Source of the DNA: Orychophragmus violaceus
Lineage: Eukaryota; Streptophyta; Magnoliopsida; Brassicales; Brassicaceae
DNA: 64,000 bases
Reading direction: 5' to 3'
NCBI GenBank assembly: GCA_030180135.1
Contig: CM058230.1
Span: forward strand, 15,067,082-15,131,081
The first letter of the stretch is position 1. Each line of letters begins with the position of its first letter. This document shows, piece by piece, positions 1 through 11,208 of the stretch. A program made the position numbers and the translations under genes. Below the pieces are notes generated by a model, which was not told the origin of the DNA, did no database searches, and saw nothing but the letters and a program-made list of their open reading frames with translations.

Positions 1-862
1 CTAGTTATATCCAATATAACTCTTGGTTGTGGATCGACATCTCATGTCCAATCCACCTGATGTCTCTGGGCCCAAAACGATTTTGATAGCCCAGTCAAGC
101 AAACCAATCTCTTCAGTCATGTAATTGTTGATGCCTTGCACTGCAAGCCCATTAACACGATTACTTCCTGCCTTACTCATGTAATTGTTGACACCTTGCA
201 CTGCAAGCCTATCGTACAATGAAATGAGTCTTGACAATTGACAAGATTGGAAAGACATCAAGTATCACTTGATATTTGGTTGAGGAACGGAACCATTTAA
301 AACGTTCAGTTTTACTATGTTTTAATTCTTATAATTAACTAATCCGCGATAACCGATCAATCCAATTGATCCGGTTTTGAATACCGGTAAGCATCGATCG
401 ATGCTACGTTAGCATCGGTCGATGCCAACCTAATCAAAACAATCGCCATCAAACCATTCACAGTGTTCGACCATTATTAACCAAGCTCGATAACCGGTCC
501 AATCCAATTGAACCGATCCAACAATCTTGCGAGGCTGTGTCGATCGATGCAACAATTGCATCGATCGACACTAGGCGAAAACTAGGTTTATTCGGGTTTT
601 CGCCCTGCATCGATCGTTGCCGGATTGGCAACGATCGACACCATGCGAAAATCCCTAAGTTTATTCGGGTTTTCGCTCTGTGTCGATCGATGCCCGATTG
701 GCAACGATCGACACTATGCGAAAAACCTTAAAATGTTTTCGAACAAAACCCTAAACTAGGTTACTTTGATCAAAACGAGTTTTAGCATGTTTGTATCACT
801 TATACAAAGATCTAGATTCAACTAATCTAATCATCATGCTACAGATTCAATGGAACCCTAAA

Positions 863-874
863 GCTCTGATACCA
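863..874 (-). other. Primer binding site of Copia-B (initiator Met tRNA type)
   Basis: The minus strand reads TGGTATCAGAGC, the standard Copia primer site complementary to the 3' end of initiator methionine tRNA. It is one base from the LTR end, the same spacing as in Copia-C. Confidence 0.85.
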
Positions 875-875
875 C

Positions 876-1633
876 TGAAGGAATTTCTAGCAGTTCTAAT
901 CCGGATTAGCAACCCTAGTCTGAATTCCGAGCCTAGGATCTAAGGTTCATGTAATTGAATCTAACAGATCTCGAGATTACCTGATGAATATGCAGCGGAA
1001 GTGTTTGCAGATAATCGAGATCACGAAGCGCCTCAAATGCTGCGCCTCTACTGGTATCCACACGCACACAAGCTGGACTGCAGGGATGCTAGTGCCTTAC
1101 TGAGATCTAATCTCCAGAGAGGTTTATTTCTGTGTTCTGGTGGCTGTGAATTAGGTTAGGGACGAGTTTAGGTCGACCATATATCTTATATATGTCGGCT
1201 TAAACCACAACGGAATTAACCAACGATTAAACCGAATTAATCTGATTAATCCGCGAGTGCATCGATCGATGCACTAACTGCAACGGTCGACACTCCCCAG
1301 AACATTGATATCGAATGCATATCAAATATGCATTCATTGGATCATTACATTAATGATCAACCTCGTCTATGACGCCCAGTTTGCTTAGGTGTGTGACCCT
1401 GTAGGATCATATAACACTAGCAATGAGTTCTCAACTCATTGATCATAAGTGGCTTCTAGCAAAGCGTTATGACTACCTAGTGTTATGTGATTGTCTCATC
1501 TCGACTATACGACTTTCACTTAGAGCAAGTACAGTAGATTTCAGGACATTCCCAACAGTTATGTGATTGTCTCATCTCGACTATACGACTTTCACTTAGA
1601 GCAAGTACAATAGATTTCAGGACATTCCCAACA
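876..1633 (-). repeat. 5' LTR of Copia-B, with duplicated outer end
   Basis: On the plus strand it runs from TGAAGGAATT to ATTCCCAACA, that is TG...CA ends on the minus strand. The outer 76 bp occur twice in tandem (1482-1557 and 1558-1633) with one base difference near their 3' parts. It holds one motif pair at 1262/1283. Either 1557 or 1633 could be the original LTR boundary. Confidence 0.75.
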
Positions 1634-2786
1634 TGTTTACCTTCTGTTCTTGCTCCTTCTGCCTTGGTTGACTAATTCCAAGGTTTTCCAAAATGATCCT
1701 AACGTTTGTGGCACGATGAAATGGATTATTGGATAGATTCTTCAGACTATCCCAACTCTTCTCAACATAATAGCCTTTTGATCCCACAAACTTAACATCC
1801 CTAGATACCAAGACCTTCATAGTTTTAGGTACATAAAACTTATAGCCCTTCTGAGTTGTAGAGTAACCAATGAACATTGCCTTTGTGCTTTTTGCATCAA
1901 GCTTGTCCCTTTGTTCTCCTGGAACCAAAACAAAACATATACACCCAAACACACGTAAGTGGTTAATTGAGGGTTTAGTTTTGTTTAGTACCTGAAATGG
2001 TGATTGATCATGCAGAACTTCGGTAGGTGTTCTGTTGATCAAATAGCAAGCTGTCATGACAGCATCTCCCCAAAAATTTTTTGAGACATTCATGTAGAAC
2101 ATCATAGACCTTGCCACCTCCATTAGGTGCATGTTTTTCCTTTCAACAACTACATTTTGTTGTGGAGTATAAGGACAAGTGGTTTGATGGATGATTCCAT
2201 GCTTGGCTAGATGATGTTTGAATGCATGGCTAGTGTACTCTCCACCATTGTCTGATCTAAAAATTTTGATATTGGCATTGAAATTGTTAGTCACATAGTT
2301 CTGAAAGTTGGTGAATGCCTCTAACACCCTATCTTTGTTTTGAATCAAAGTTAACCAAGTATACTTTGATTTATCATCAATAAACGTCACAAAGTACTTA
2401 TGACTCTCTCTAGACACACAAGAAGCAGTCCAAACATCAGAATGAACAAAATCAAAGCAATTTTCATAAATGTTTGAAGACTTAGGAAAAACAGACTTGC
2501 AATGTTTACAAAGAATACAAGCTTCACAATCATCATTTGTAAATGAGACATTAGGCAATAACAGGTTTAAAACTCTTGAATGAGGATGTCCTAGTCTAGA
2601 ATGCCAAACAACATTATCAGCAGTAGCAAGGAATGAGTTAGGAGCATCAGAACATAAATCAAATGATGGCCTAATGCTATCTAGAACATAAAGACCATCT
2701 TTACTTACTCCTTTCCCAAGCACTTTTCTAGTCTCTATATCCTGAAAATGAACATCATTATGACTAAATATGACATTGCAATTCAA
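1617..2786 (-). pseudogene. Copia-A GAG-pre-integrase and integrase domain fragment
   Basis: The 389-codon open frame has the GAG-pre-integrase region with HSRLGH near residues 62-67 and a Cys-rich CxxC/H cluster at 87-96. The integrase core follows, with Asp117, Asp179 (in RSDNGGEY) and Glu215 (in VERKN), giving the expected D,D35E spacing. The family function is insertion of the cDNA copy into host DNA. The first Met at 2786 is internal and the real polyprotein began in gag. The last five residues are read from the Copia-B LTR, and the protein is cut before reverse transcriptase. It is open for 389 codons in spite of the decay around it. Confidence 0.85.
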
Positions 2787-2802
2787 ATCAGTGGTTGCCT
2801 TT

Positions 2803-3069
2803 TCACAGATAGCAAATTTGATGTAAAACTAGGCATATAGAAGGCTTTGATTCCTTGTCAAACAACCTAAGATTCCCTACACCTTTAACTTGTATTATGT
2901 CTCCATTTGCTATCACTACGTTCCCTAAAGTCGGTTCAACATTAGTAGTCAGGTTTGAATCATTGATCATGTGATGAGATACTCTTGAGTCTATAATCAA
3001 TGGCTTAGAGATATTAGATGCATGAGAAGAGTTACCAGAGGTGTTACCAGACATTTTAGATGCTTTCAA
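2803..3069 (-). pseudogene. Copia-A aspartic protease remnant
   Basis: The 88-codon frame has a retropepsin-like active-site region reading IIDSRVSHHM, where Copia proteases have D-S-G-A. The Gly after the Asp-Ser is Arg here, which should kill activity. It is separated by a frame change from the integrase fragment just downstream and from the gag zinc-knuckle part just upstream. Confidence 0.75.
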
Positions 3070-3545
3070 AGCGTCTATGAGGACATATATATATCTGACT
3101 TCCTCAGAAGATCATGTTGAGAAGACACCAAAGCATTTCCATGTTCCTCAATGAACTTTACATGATAACTCCTTATGGATGAACTGGTTATGTATCATAT
3201 GGAGATATCTTTGGTTCTTCACATTTGTTTGACGTGAGATGTGGAAATAGGATCCAACACTCCTTCCTAGTGTGATCTTGCTGCTTACAATGATAACACA
3301 CCAACCGCCTTTTATCTTCATGCTTATAGGCTACTTTGTTGGCAGTAGCAAGTTCCTTCTTCCCAAATTAACCTTGTGCACATTTCTCCTTTTGAATCTG
3401 TGGACACACTTCCTCAAGTGTTGGGAGCTTGTCTGACCTTAAGATATGCCTAATCAAGTTATTGTAGACATGGTTTAATGTCAGCAGGAGAGTAAACACC
3501 ATGTCTTTATCTCTCCTTTCCTTTACCACAATGGGATCAACTGAG
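3070..3545 (-). pseudogene. Copia-A gag, C-terminal half with zinc knuckle
   Basis: With interrupted frames the minus strand encodes the C-terminal part of a Copia gag (UBN2 type), including a CX2CX4HX4C zinc knuckle read from about 3300 down to 3255. It is cut at the ctagg target site where GY1 entered. The N-terminal half is at 25869-26300. Confidence 0.7.
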
Positions 3546-3550
3546 CTAGG

Positions 3551-4722
3551 TAATATGCTCGAGTTTCAATTCCCAAGAGCTACACTGCAAGTGCACATAC
3601 GTGACTAGTAGTATATAAGGGTCGAATCCACAGAGACTCAAGAATCTTACGATAGGCTATAGAGATTCGAATTAAGCTAAGCAGCAGCAGAGAATAAGCA
3701 GTAAATAATGCAAGAAAGAAAGTCAAACGGTTTGTAATCAATCAAGCGAAGAGTCAGGTCAAGGGAGTTCTCAGGAAATCATGAATACAGACTAATCAAT
3801 CAATCATGATCAAATTAAGAACGGTTCTAGAACTAGAATCACAAAAGTTTAAGAAACCAACTTTCGTTGCGAGTATTATCTATGTCTAGCAACCTATTAA
3901 ACCAACTTTCGTTGCGAGTTCTAGAGATCCTAAACATGCATTAATCTCAGGTTCTTTCGTTCACAATTTCCCTAAACCAAATTTCTTTGCGAATAGATCA
4001 ATTGCTCATCTAGGTTCTTTCTAGATAATTAACCAATTGTCGCTGCAAAAATCAACCTAACAACAACAATCTGGGTAGCTAATTCAAATTAAGCATTAAG
4101 ATCAACCCTAGACGAAGAACTAGAAAGTATGAATCCCTATAGATTGATTAACCTAATATTCCATAAAATCTCCAATGAGAATCCCTAAACCTAACTGGAG
4201 AACTATTCATATGTGGCAGATGAAACACAAGACATGATGAATAGAAATCCAAATAACATAAAAGAGTAGAAAAACAGGGGTTCAAAATCTCTTCTCTGTC
4301 GAGTACAAGACCAACCCCAAAATCTCTCTATCTCTGATAAGTAAAGTTTAGCCTAAACAATGGCTTAAAAACCCTAATATAATAGTCTAAACACATTTTG
4401 GGTTTCTTTGTAATTATGAAAAACTTCTGGGCCAAGCTACAAATATCCAAAGTCTTCATTAAATTGGCGAGAAACATATGATCCCGCATCTGCGTCGATC
4501 AACGCTAAGGTTGTGTCGATCGACACTATGCTCTGCTTTCGTCTATGATTTCTTCTTCTCGGACGAATGCTCCAAATAGCTCCAGAATGCGCCATAATGT
4601 CCAAATGTGCTCCAAACATACCTAAACCTTTAAAACATTCTAACAGACTCCAAAACACAATGAAAGACTCGATAACAAAGACATATATCATGGTTAAAAG
4701 CCCTAAAAACTATGATATATCA
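3551..4722 (-). repeat. 3' LTR of GY1
   Basis: It is about 1.17 kb and ends in ATGATATATCA at 4722, just before the purine tract (ACTCCCCC on the plus strand). The start reads TA instead of the expected TG, one point change. It pairs with 24765-25863 and is a diverged relative of the GY2 and GY3 LTRs. A motif pair lies at 4495/4516. Confidence 0.85.
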
Positions 4723-4760
4723 ACTCCCCCATATTTAGCCTTTGCTTGCCCTCAAGCAAA
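4723..4760 (-). other. Polypurine tract and adjacent hairpin of GY1
   Basis: In element sense a purine-rich tract (complement of ACTCCCCCA at 4723-4731) abuts the LTR. Next to it is an 8-bp perfect stem, TTTGCTTG-ccct-CAAGCAAA, at 4741-4760. GY2 and GY3 have C-G at the base of the stem where GY1 has T-A, a compensatory change. Confidence 0.7.
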
Positions 4761-4990
4761 CAGAAAACCAAAATCAGGAGAAGAAGTTTGAAAACTTCAG
4801 AAACTCGTTTCATCGTAGGAGCACCACACTCAGATTCCCTTTAGTAAACCACATGAAAAATTAACCTGCAGACATCAAGACCAACATGTACTTCCTCCAC
4901 ACTTAGCAACTGTCCTGAGTAAACTCCACAATCACATTCAGAGCATTCAAATTCACCATACTGACTTCTATAATCTAATAAGTGCGGTCT

Positions 4991-5679
4991 TGTTGGGATT
5001 ATGTCCTGAAATCACATTGTACTCACTCTAGAGATAGTTGTATTGTCGAGATCGGACAATTCATGTGATACTGGGTAGTCATAATGTTTTGCTAGAAACC
5101 GCTTATGACAAATGAGTTGTAACTCATTTCTAGTATCGTGTGAACCTAAAGGGTCACACACCTAAGCAAGTTGGATACGCTTCTGTAGGGAATTGATCAT
5201 TGGCATATGGTCCGATCAATGTGTATTGGATACACATTGAATTCGTGTTTTTAGGGGTGTGTCGATCGATGCTATGGTGCGTCGATCGATACAAGAGGTG
5301 CGTCGATCGTTGCCATTGGGTGCAACGATCGACACAAGGTCGATACCGTAACTGATGTTACGGTTTATGAACCGTAGGCCTATTTATAAGGGCCAGGTTA
5401 CACGACCTAAAGAGAGAGGCAGTCACAGACAGTTTTTCTTGACAGAAAATAGATCCTCTTCCTCTAGAAACACGCAGAGAATCCCAGGAGATCCGATCAC
5501 CGGTACTAGCATCCCGGCGGATTCCAGCTTGTGTGCGTGTGGACTGCGATAGAGGCGCAGCGATTGAGGCGCTCTAGATCTCGTTTACCTGCTCCAATTT
5601 CCGCTGCCAATCTCCAGGTAATCACGAGGTCAGTTCTTGGATTCAATCACCTAGACCCAGGATCCTAGGGAATCCAACA
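4991..5679 (+). repeat. 5' LTR of Copia-C
   Basis: It is 689 bp. An array of four TCGATCGA-type cores lies at 5262, 5282, 5303 and 5325 (spacings 20, 21 and 22 bp). A TATTTATAAG string at about 5380-5389 is a possible TATA box 50-60 bp after the array. Confidence 0.93.
5255..5340 (+). promoter_or_regulatory. Palindromic motif array in the Copia-C LTR
   Basis: Four copies of the TCGATCGA core or one-base variants occur with 20-22 bp spacing, upstream of a TATA-like string. The position inside the LTR promoter region suggests a binding site, but this is inference from layout only. Confidence 0.5.
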
Positions 5680-5680
5680 G

Positions 5681-5693
5681 TGGTATCAGAGCC
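5681..5693 (+). other. Primer binding site of Copia-C (initiator Met tRNA type)
   Basis: TGGTATCAGAGCC follows the 5' LTR after a single G. This is the classic Copia minus-strand primer site. Confidence 0.93.
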
Positions 5694-7181
5694 ATAAAGT
5701 TTAATAGATTGAATCAGTAGCCTAGAATTCGATTAAATGGCTTTTGATTGAATTGATGCTAGCTAGGATTCGTTTTGTTAATAAGAATCTCCGATTTGTT
5801 AATATCGAAAACGAAGAACTGTGTTTTCGCACAGCATCGATCGATGCACTGGGTGTGTCGATCGATGCAGCGCGAAAACGGCAAAACGGATTTAGGGTTT
5901 TCGCACAGCTAAAGAATGGGTTTCGATTTAGAAATCGCACTGTGTCGATCGACACACTGGGTGCATCGATCGACACAGGCTGTGCGAAAGGATAGATCAG
6001 TTCAATTGGATTGAACCGGTTATCTCGCATGGTTATGTCGGTTTAATTCGATTAAAATTCCCTGATACCCAACTGTATCGATCGGCACAGGTTTAGTGTT
6101 GGTCGACACATGCCTTGCGATTGGTTAATCGGTTCAATTGGATTGAACCGGTTATCATGCTTGGTTAAGTCCGAACAGATCGGTTTAAATTGGATGAATT
6201 AGTTCAATTGGATTGAACTGATTATCGCAATTAAAATAAACCGATTGGGTTAAGATCAGTTTGATCTGATAAGTCGGTTCAATTGGATTGAACCGGTTAA
6301 CAAAATTGTCTTCGGTTTAGGTCTATCTCGACCGTCACACATGGGTTGTGTCGATCGACATGACCGGTTCAATGAACCGGGTTAATTGGATTAACCGGTT
6401 ATTGAAGTACGGTTTTGTTTGGTGGTGTCGATCGACAGACAGAGTCTGCGTCGATCGACACAGTATTCGAAATTCTGGTTATTGAACCTTGAATTTGCAG
6501 AAACCAAACTAGACTTAAACATTGATCAAAGATTAGCTTCAATGTGGTCAACTGTCAAGACTCATTTCGTTGTGTGATGGTCTAGCCAAGAGCTGGTGTC
6601 CACAATTACGTGAGTAAGGCAGATAGTTGAGTTGATGGACTTGCAGTGCTAAACATCAACAATTACATGACCTGAGAAATTGATTTGCTAAACTTTTGGG
6701 TTTAGTTTCCTCAACTAAATATCAAGTGACCTTGATGTCTTGCCCAATCTTGTCTACTGTCAAGACTTGTTTCGTTTGTTGGATAGCCTTGGAGTCCTTG
6801 GTATCCACTGCTACATGAGTAAGACAGGTGATCATTGATAAACCTGCAGTGCGACTGTCAATGATCACTAGACTGAAGAGATTGGTTTACTTGACTGGGC
6901 TATCAGAAGTTCTGGGCCCAGAGACGTCATAGTGGATGAGACATGGATTGTCTCATCTGCGACCAAGAGTTGTACTGAGTACAATTAGCAAAGGTTTGCT
7001 TACCTAGATTACTAAACTCTGGATGATGACGAGTCGTCCACTCAGATTTTAGTGATGTATGGATCTTGGATCATTATATTCATAGAGGAAACATTGTTTG
7101 AATATAATGCGAGTTTTCTTATTAGATAAGATTTCTCATCATATACATAACTAAATCTTTGTTTTTCTTGGATTTCAGCTT
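5694..7181 (+). other. Long untranslated leader of Copia-C with motif pairs
   Basis: About 1.5 kb lies between the primer site and gag without a credible gene. It carries motif pairs at 5837/5858, 5945/5966 and 6078/6099 (each 21 bp apart) and 6328/6351 and 6428/6451 (each 23 bp). Between them is a degenerate repeat of GGTTCAATTGGATTGAACC, itself an inverted repeat, at about 5998, 6131, 6199 and 6276. The last part (6540-6960) holds repeated CAAGACT and CTGCAGTGC phrases. Small open frames here come from the motif being free of stop codons in all frames. Confidence 0.7.
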
Positions 7182-8096
7182 ATGTCTATGACTACTTTCT
7201 CGTTGCGATCCGTCCTTGAGAAGGACAGGTTAAATGGATCCAACTTCCTGGATTGGTATCGGAATCTGAGATTCATTCTAAAGCAGGAGAGCAAGGACTA
7301 TGTCCTTGAAAAGCCTCTTCCAGAAATGCTTGGGACCAATCGCTCGCATGCAGCATATAATGCTTGGAATAAGCATTATATTGATGTGGTAGATGTGCGT
7401 GGTCTGATGTTGGCTACCATGAACTCGGACTTGAAGAGTCAATACGAGAACATGGAGTCGCCAATAGAGATGATCACCAGCCTGAAACTGAAGTTTCAGG
7501 ATTTGGCACGAGTTGAGAGATTCCAGATGGTGAAGTCTCTAACTGAGTGCAAGCTACCAGAGGATGCTCCAGTAAGTCCTCATGTCATTAAACTGATGGG
7601 TTACATTGATAACCTGGGGAGACTGGAATGTCCTGTCAGCTTAGAGTTGGCCACTGACATCATTCTGCAGTCACTGCCATCAAGCTATGACAAGTTCATT
7701 AAGAACTATATCAAGAAAGGCTTGACGAAGACGTTGACTGAGCTGCATGGCATGCTCAAAACAGCAGAGCAAAACATCATAAAGGGTAAAAGATTTGAGA
7801 AATCTTGTATTGGCAAGGGAAGAGGCAAGGCCGTCCAGATTTGGAATCAGGATAAGCCTGTGTCATCTTATAAACCCAAGTCAGGCCCATCTGGTGTTAG
7901 AAAATGCTTCTACTGCGATGAGTCAGAGCATTGGAAGAGAGATTGCATTAAATTCTTGGAAGATTCACAAGAGATGAAGGAGATGTATGGTACTTCTTCT
8001 TCATGTATTGTGTTATTAATTCAAGTTCTACGTAAGTATTGGATACTAGTTGTGGTACTGATATTTTTGAAATATGCAGGACCTAAGCGACAGTAG
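7182..8096 (+). CDS. Copia-C Gag protein (UBN2-type capsid with zinc knuckle)
   Basis: This 304-residue frame encodes the structural protein that forms the virus-like particle and packages the element RNA. Residues 1-200 match the Copia gag fold, with an N-terminal NGSNFLDWYRNLRF segment (18-32) and the helical LTELHGMLKTAEQ segment (185-197). A basic linker follows, then a zinc knuckle CX2CX4HX4C at Cys242, Cys245, His250 and Cys255. The start is the first Met after the leader, with a second Met two codons later. The last 30 or so residues are out of frame: a protease trace reading LDTSCGTDI sits in another frame at 8039-8068, so the natural gag-pol frame was broken near 8000-8040. Everything upstream of that is intact. 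Confidence 0.85.
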   Translation: MSMTTFSLRSVLEKDRLNGSNFLDWYRNLRFILKQESKDYVLEKPLPEMLGTNRSHAAYNAWNKHYIDVVDVRGLMLATMNSDLKSQYENMESPIEMITSLKLKFQDLARVERFQMVKSLTECKLPEDAPVSPHVIKLMGYIDNLGRLECPVSLELATDIILQSLPSSYDKFIKNYIKKGLTKTLTELHGMLKTAEQNIIKGKRFEKSCIGKGRGKAVQIWNQDKPVSSYKPKSGPSGVRKCFYCDESEHWKRDCIKFLEDSQEMKEMYGTSSSCIVLLIQVLRKYWILVVVLIFLKYAGPKRQ

Positions 8097-11000
8097 AACA
8101 TTGAAGAAAGGACAAGTGGAACTGCGTGTCTGGTATGAAGCAATGGTTGCTGCATGAGCCGTAGAGATTCTCCACTTGTAGGAGCCTTTCATACTTGGTT
8201 TTAAAAAATTAAGTAATTGCTACTATGTATCTGCCTTGTGCAGAAATATCTTTCATTTTCTTGTAAGAATTTGGATGTTTTTCATTTTGATAAAAGACAA
8301 GCTTTGTTCTTTAGATCTTAATGAAATATTCTATGGTAGCACCCCATTTGGAATGGGTTTTATATCTTGAACCAATGTACGCTTGTACACATAACATAAA
8401 TACCAAACACTTTAAGTCTGATGACTTGAAGTCGATTTTTCCTTAGCATAGTCATTTAACCACACAAAGTGAAGCGGATTCAGAAGTTCCATAGTTTTGG
8501 ACTCATTTGATTATTAATCAGTTGAGATATGAATTATGCTCACTAGGCCAAATGACTAAGGCCCTTTTAGCAGAGCTAAAGGATACGGGCCAAAGGCTTA
8601 TTGGGCCTTACACATACTGATGTATGCGGCCCGATGAGCATTAGTGCAAAAGGAAATCTTCTGTACTTCATTTCTTTATTGATGGTATCAATAAGTATGG
8701 CTGTGTTCATTTGATGAGACACGAGCAGGAATTCCTTGAGGAGTTCCAAGATGAAGTGTAGAATCGATTTGACAGAAGTATTGAGATCCTCGATTGAATC
8801 GCGGAGGAAAATACTTGAATCAAGAATTGGGTGATCATCTAACAGAATGAATCGGATCTTATTAGATATGCTCTGATTAATGATGAGTCACAGGAATCTT
8901 CCATAATCATTTAAGAATACGTTCTAAAATGTCTATGTTTACGCTAAATAAGTTTCTATCAGAATCAGTGAAAAACACCACATTGGATGTGGACTAGGTG
9001 ATTTCCAAATTTTTTTTCTGATTAATTGGGATTGCAAGGTTTGTGTAAGACAGTAGTCAACAAACAAACTTGAACCCATATTTGATAAGTTCTACCTCGC
9101 TGGTTGTCCTAAGGAAACCAAGGCTTGCTACTTTTGCAATCAATCCGAGGACAAAGTATTGTTGTTCGGAACTGTGTCTTTTGAGAAAGATCGTACTTTC
9201 AAAAGGAACAGTGGAAGTAAAAGTACACATCGAAGAAATTCGATAAACACAGGAGGCTGCTCAACCTGTTGAGGGAAAGCAGCGGTGAGATCTACAAAGT
9301 GCTGTAGGATCTGCACATGTGGAGCCTGAGATTCACAGATCCGAAAGGATTCGTCACTAACGCGAGAGTGATTTCTCGTAACCAATTTTCGTGATCTATT
9401 GATCATTGAAAAGTGACGAGCATGCGAAATTCAAAGAAGCGATGGTGAGCCCCAACTCCGAAAATTGGCTGGGTATGCATGTTAGCTTCACCGATCCATT
9501 TCTGGATTGAAGCAAACATCTTGGAGTTGGAATCAACATTCTGATAATGTGGTCAAAAGTTTTGACTTGATCAGAAAGAAAAGAAACCATGCGTTTACAA
9601 GAAGACTAGTGGGAGCGTAATTGCAATTCTCACACTATATGTAGACAACATACTTAATCTCATAAACGACGTTCCAACGCCAAAGTCTTATCAAGATTTG
9701 GGTCGGAAGTCAAATTTAACGATAGACATGGGAGAAGGCCGTGAAAGTTCTTGGAATTAGGATCCATTGGAATGGATCAGAAAGGCTAGTTGGATCGTGT
9801 CAAAATCCTTATGTTGATAAGGTATTGAACAGTTCCAATATGCATGATTCCAAGAATGGCTTCGTACCAAAGGTCTTATGGCAATAATCTTAGCAAGATG
9901 AAGTGTTTTGGACACTAGCTGAGCTATTATTAATGAGTGTGATTGCTAATGCTGCTGCAGTAGAATCCATCATGAATGCCATATTTTGCGCTCGTCTAGA
10001 TGCAGCTTACGCATAAAGCATGACGAGAAAATACCAATATGTTCCGGTAATAGTTACTGAACAGTTACCAGAAATATCCCAAGTGTTTGAGGAACACTAA
10101 GGATAGGTTCGTGGTGAACTGATAAAGTGACGAACCAGTTGAAAGTAGTTAGACGGACAAAGACGATTCCCGGTTCACACCTGGTTATGTCTCTTTGTCT
10201 GAATAGCGGTGCTATCTGTTGGAAAGGCTCCAAGCAGTGGACCGTAGAATAGTGCTCTTATCCGAATGGCGGTGTGGTTTGTTGAAATCGTTTCAAGCAA
10301 TAACACCGCAGTCTCTCCCACAACCTAAGCACCAGATTTATTCTGTTGCTGTAGGTATAAGATATCTGAAGAGATGATCTTGATTCTAGTGGGAGTTATT
10401 TTAGTTATGTTGTAAACTTTACATAGACATGCTTTGGTAGTGTTTGTGTAAGTTAAAACTGACATCGGTATTATTTAATTATTGGATAATTAAATAATAA
10501 TCCCAAAGTATTTTATGGTCATCATATAGGTCATCAAGTTGAGGACTTGATCATGAAACCCTATAAGTAAAAGATGACATAAATTATGATTGTCCCTAGT
10601 CGAGGTTATTGAAGTGGGGTACCAATAACCGCGCGAGGCTAGTATGTGAGGTGGCTGTTGGACTAAGTTTCATGGAGTCAATGATATGATTATCACAGTC
10701 AGTCACATAAATATATGTTGGTGAACATATGATTGGACATGACCCGCTAATGAGAACTCCACAGGATAGTTGTTTCAGTGTCATGGGAGATTCTCATTAC
10801 GACTATAGAGTATAGTCCTTAGACCTGAGTTCATCATGCTTTCTAGCATATGAATTGGTGCACTTTGACCTTGTCAAACGTCGATCCGTAAATGGCGGCT
10901 ATAAAGGCGTTGCTTAGGTGTATCATGAAGTATGTGTAGAAACAGGGATGGAACAAGATGGAATTTGTCCCTCCTGTATAACGGGAGATAAATATCTCAG

Positions 11001-11190
11001 GGCCCATCGAAGATTTGATACTGAGAAAATGCATGGCCGTGCTCAAACGAGGTGATGGTCAGTCGTTTGTTATATCAGTATAGATCAGGAGTTCGATGAA
11101 CATGATGTTGGCTATAATAAGGATGACACAGTCTCTTGCCTTATGCTACATCGAGATATAGTGACGAAGGGATTATAGGAATAGGTGATT
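8020..11190 (+). pseudogene. Degenerate pol region of Copia-C
   Basis: No long frame remains, but successive short stretches match Copia pol in the right order. A protease trace (LDTS where LDTG is normal) lies at about 8040. A stretch like the pre-integrase region (DLSDSRTLKKG) is at 8082-8115, and an integrase-like piece (YGCVHLMRHE) is near 8695-8725. Reverse-transcriptase pieces, including YVDN in place of YVDD, are at about 9640, with more RT/RNase H pieces to about 10200. Stops and frameshifts lie between all of them. From 10200 to 11190 nothing is recognised except the polypurine tract. Confidence 0.75.
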
Positions 11191-11194
11191 CCAG

Positions 11195-11208
11195 TACAAG
11201 TGGGAGAT
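11195..11208 (+). other. Polypurine tract of Copia-C
   Basis: ACAAGTGGGAGAT stands directly before the 3' LTR, as expected for plus-strand priming. Confidence 0.85.

Larger units (their letters stand above)
1..1633 (-). mobile_element. Copia-B: 5' LTR and leader of a Copia LTR retrotransposon that leaves the window on the left
   Basis: Read on the minus strand, the order is LTR (1633 to 876), one spacer base, a tRNA-iMet-type primer binding site (874-863), then a long untranslated leader to the left edge. The LTR starts with TGTTGGGA, as does Copia-C, and the leader shares passages with the Copia-C leader (compare 100-250 here with 6540-6900 there), so the two belong to one family. The leader carries four 21-bp-spaced TCGATCGA pairs (394/415, 540/561, 610/631, 684/705). 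No gag is reached inside the window. The element sits inside Copia-A: the Copia-A integrase frame runs directly into this LTR at 1633/1634. The TSD cannot be checked because the other end is outside. Confidence 0.8.
1634..3550 (-). mobile_element. Copia-A, pol and gag 3' part (split element, continues at 25864)
   Basis: This is the 3' portion of an old Copia element. On the minus strand it holds the end of gag with a zinc knuckle (around 3250-3300), a protease remnant and an integrase. Its upstream half lies at 25864-26825, beyond GY1. The gag reading frame matches across the two sides of GY1, with the 5-bp ctagg present at both junctions (3546-3550 and 25864-25868), so GY1 inserted into it. 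Reverse transcriptase and RNase H are not in the window: Copia-B interrupts the element at 1633 and they should lie to the left of position 1. Confidence 0.85.

Noticed and set aside
537..731. Small SIDT/CRSM-rich reading frames (also at 5722-6030, 11425-11616, 14702-15062, 36213-36443 and others)
   Set aside because: They arise because the TCGATCGA arrays lack stops in every frame on both strands. They overlap one another, lie in leaders or LTRs and match no protein family.
5255..5340. Regularly spaced repeats that could suggest a CRISPR array
   Set aside because: The repeats are short palindromes of 8-14 bp inside LTRs of a plant retrotransposon, spacers are about 8 bp, and there is no leader or cas gene.
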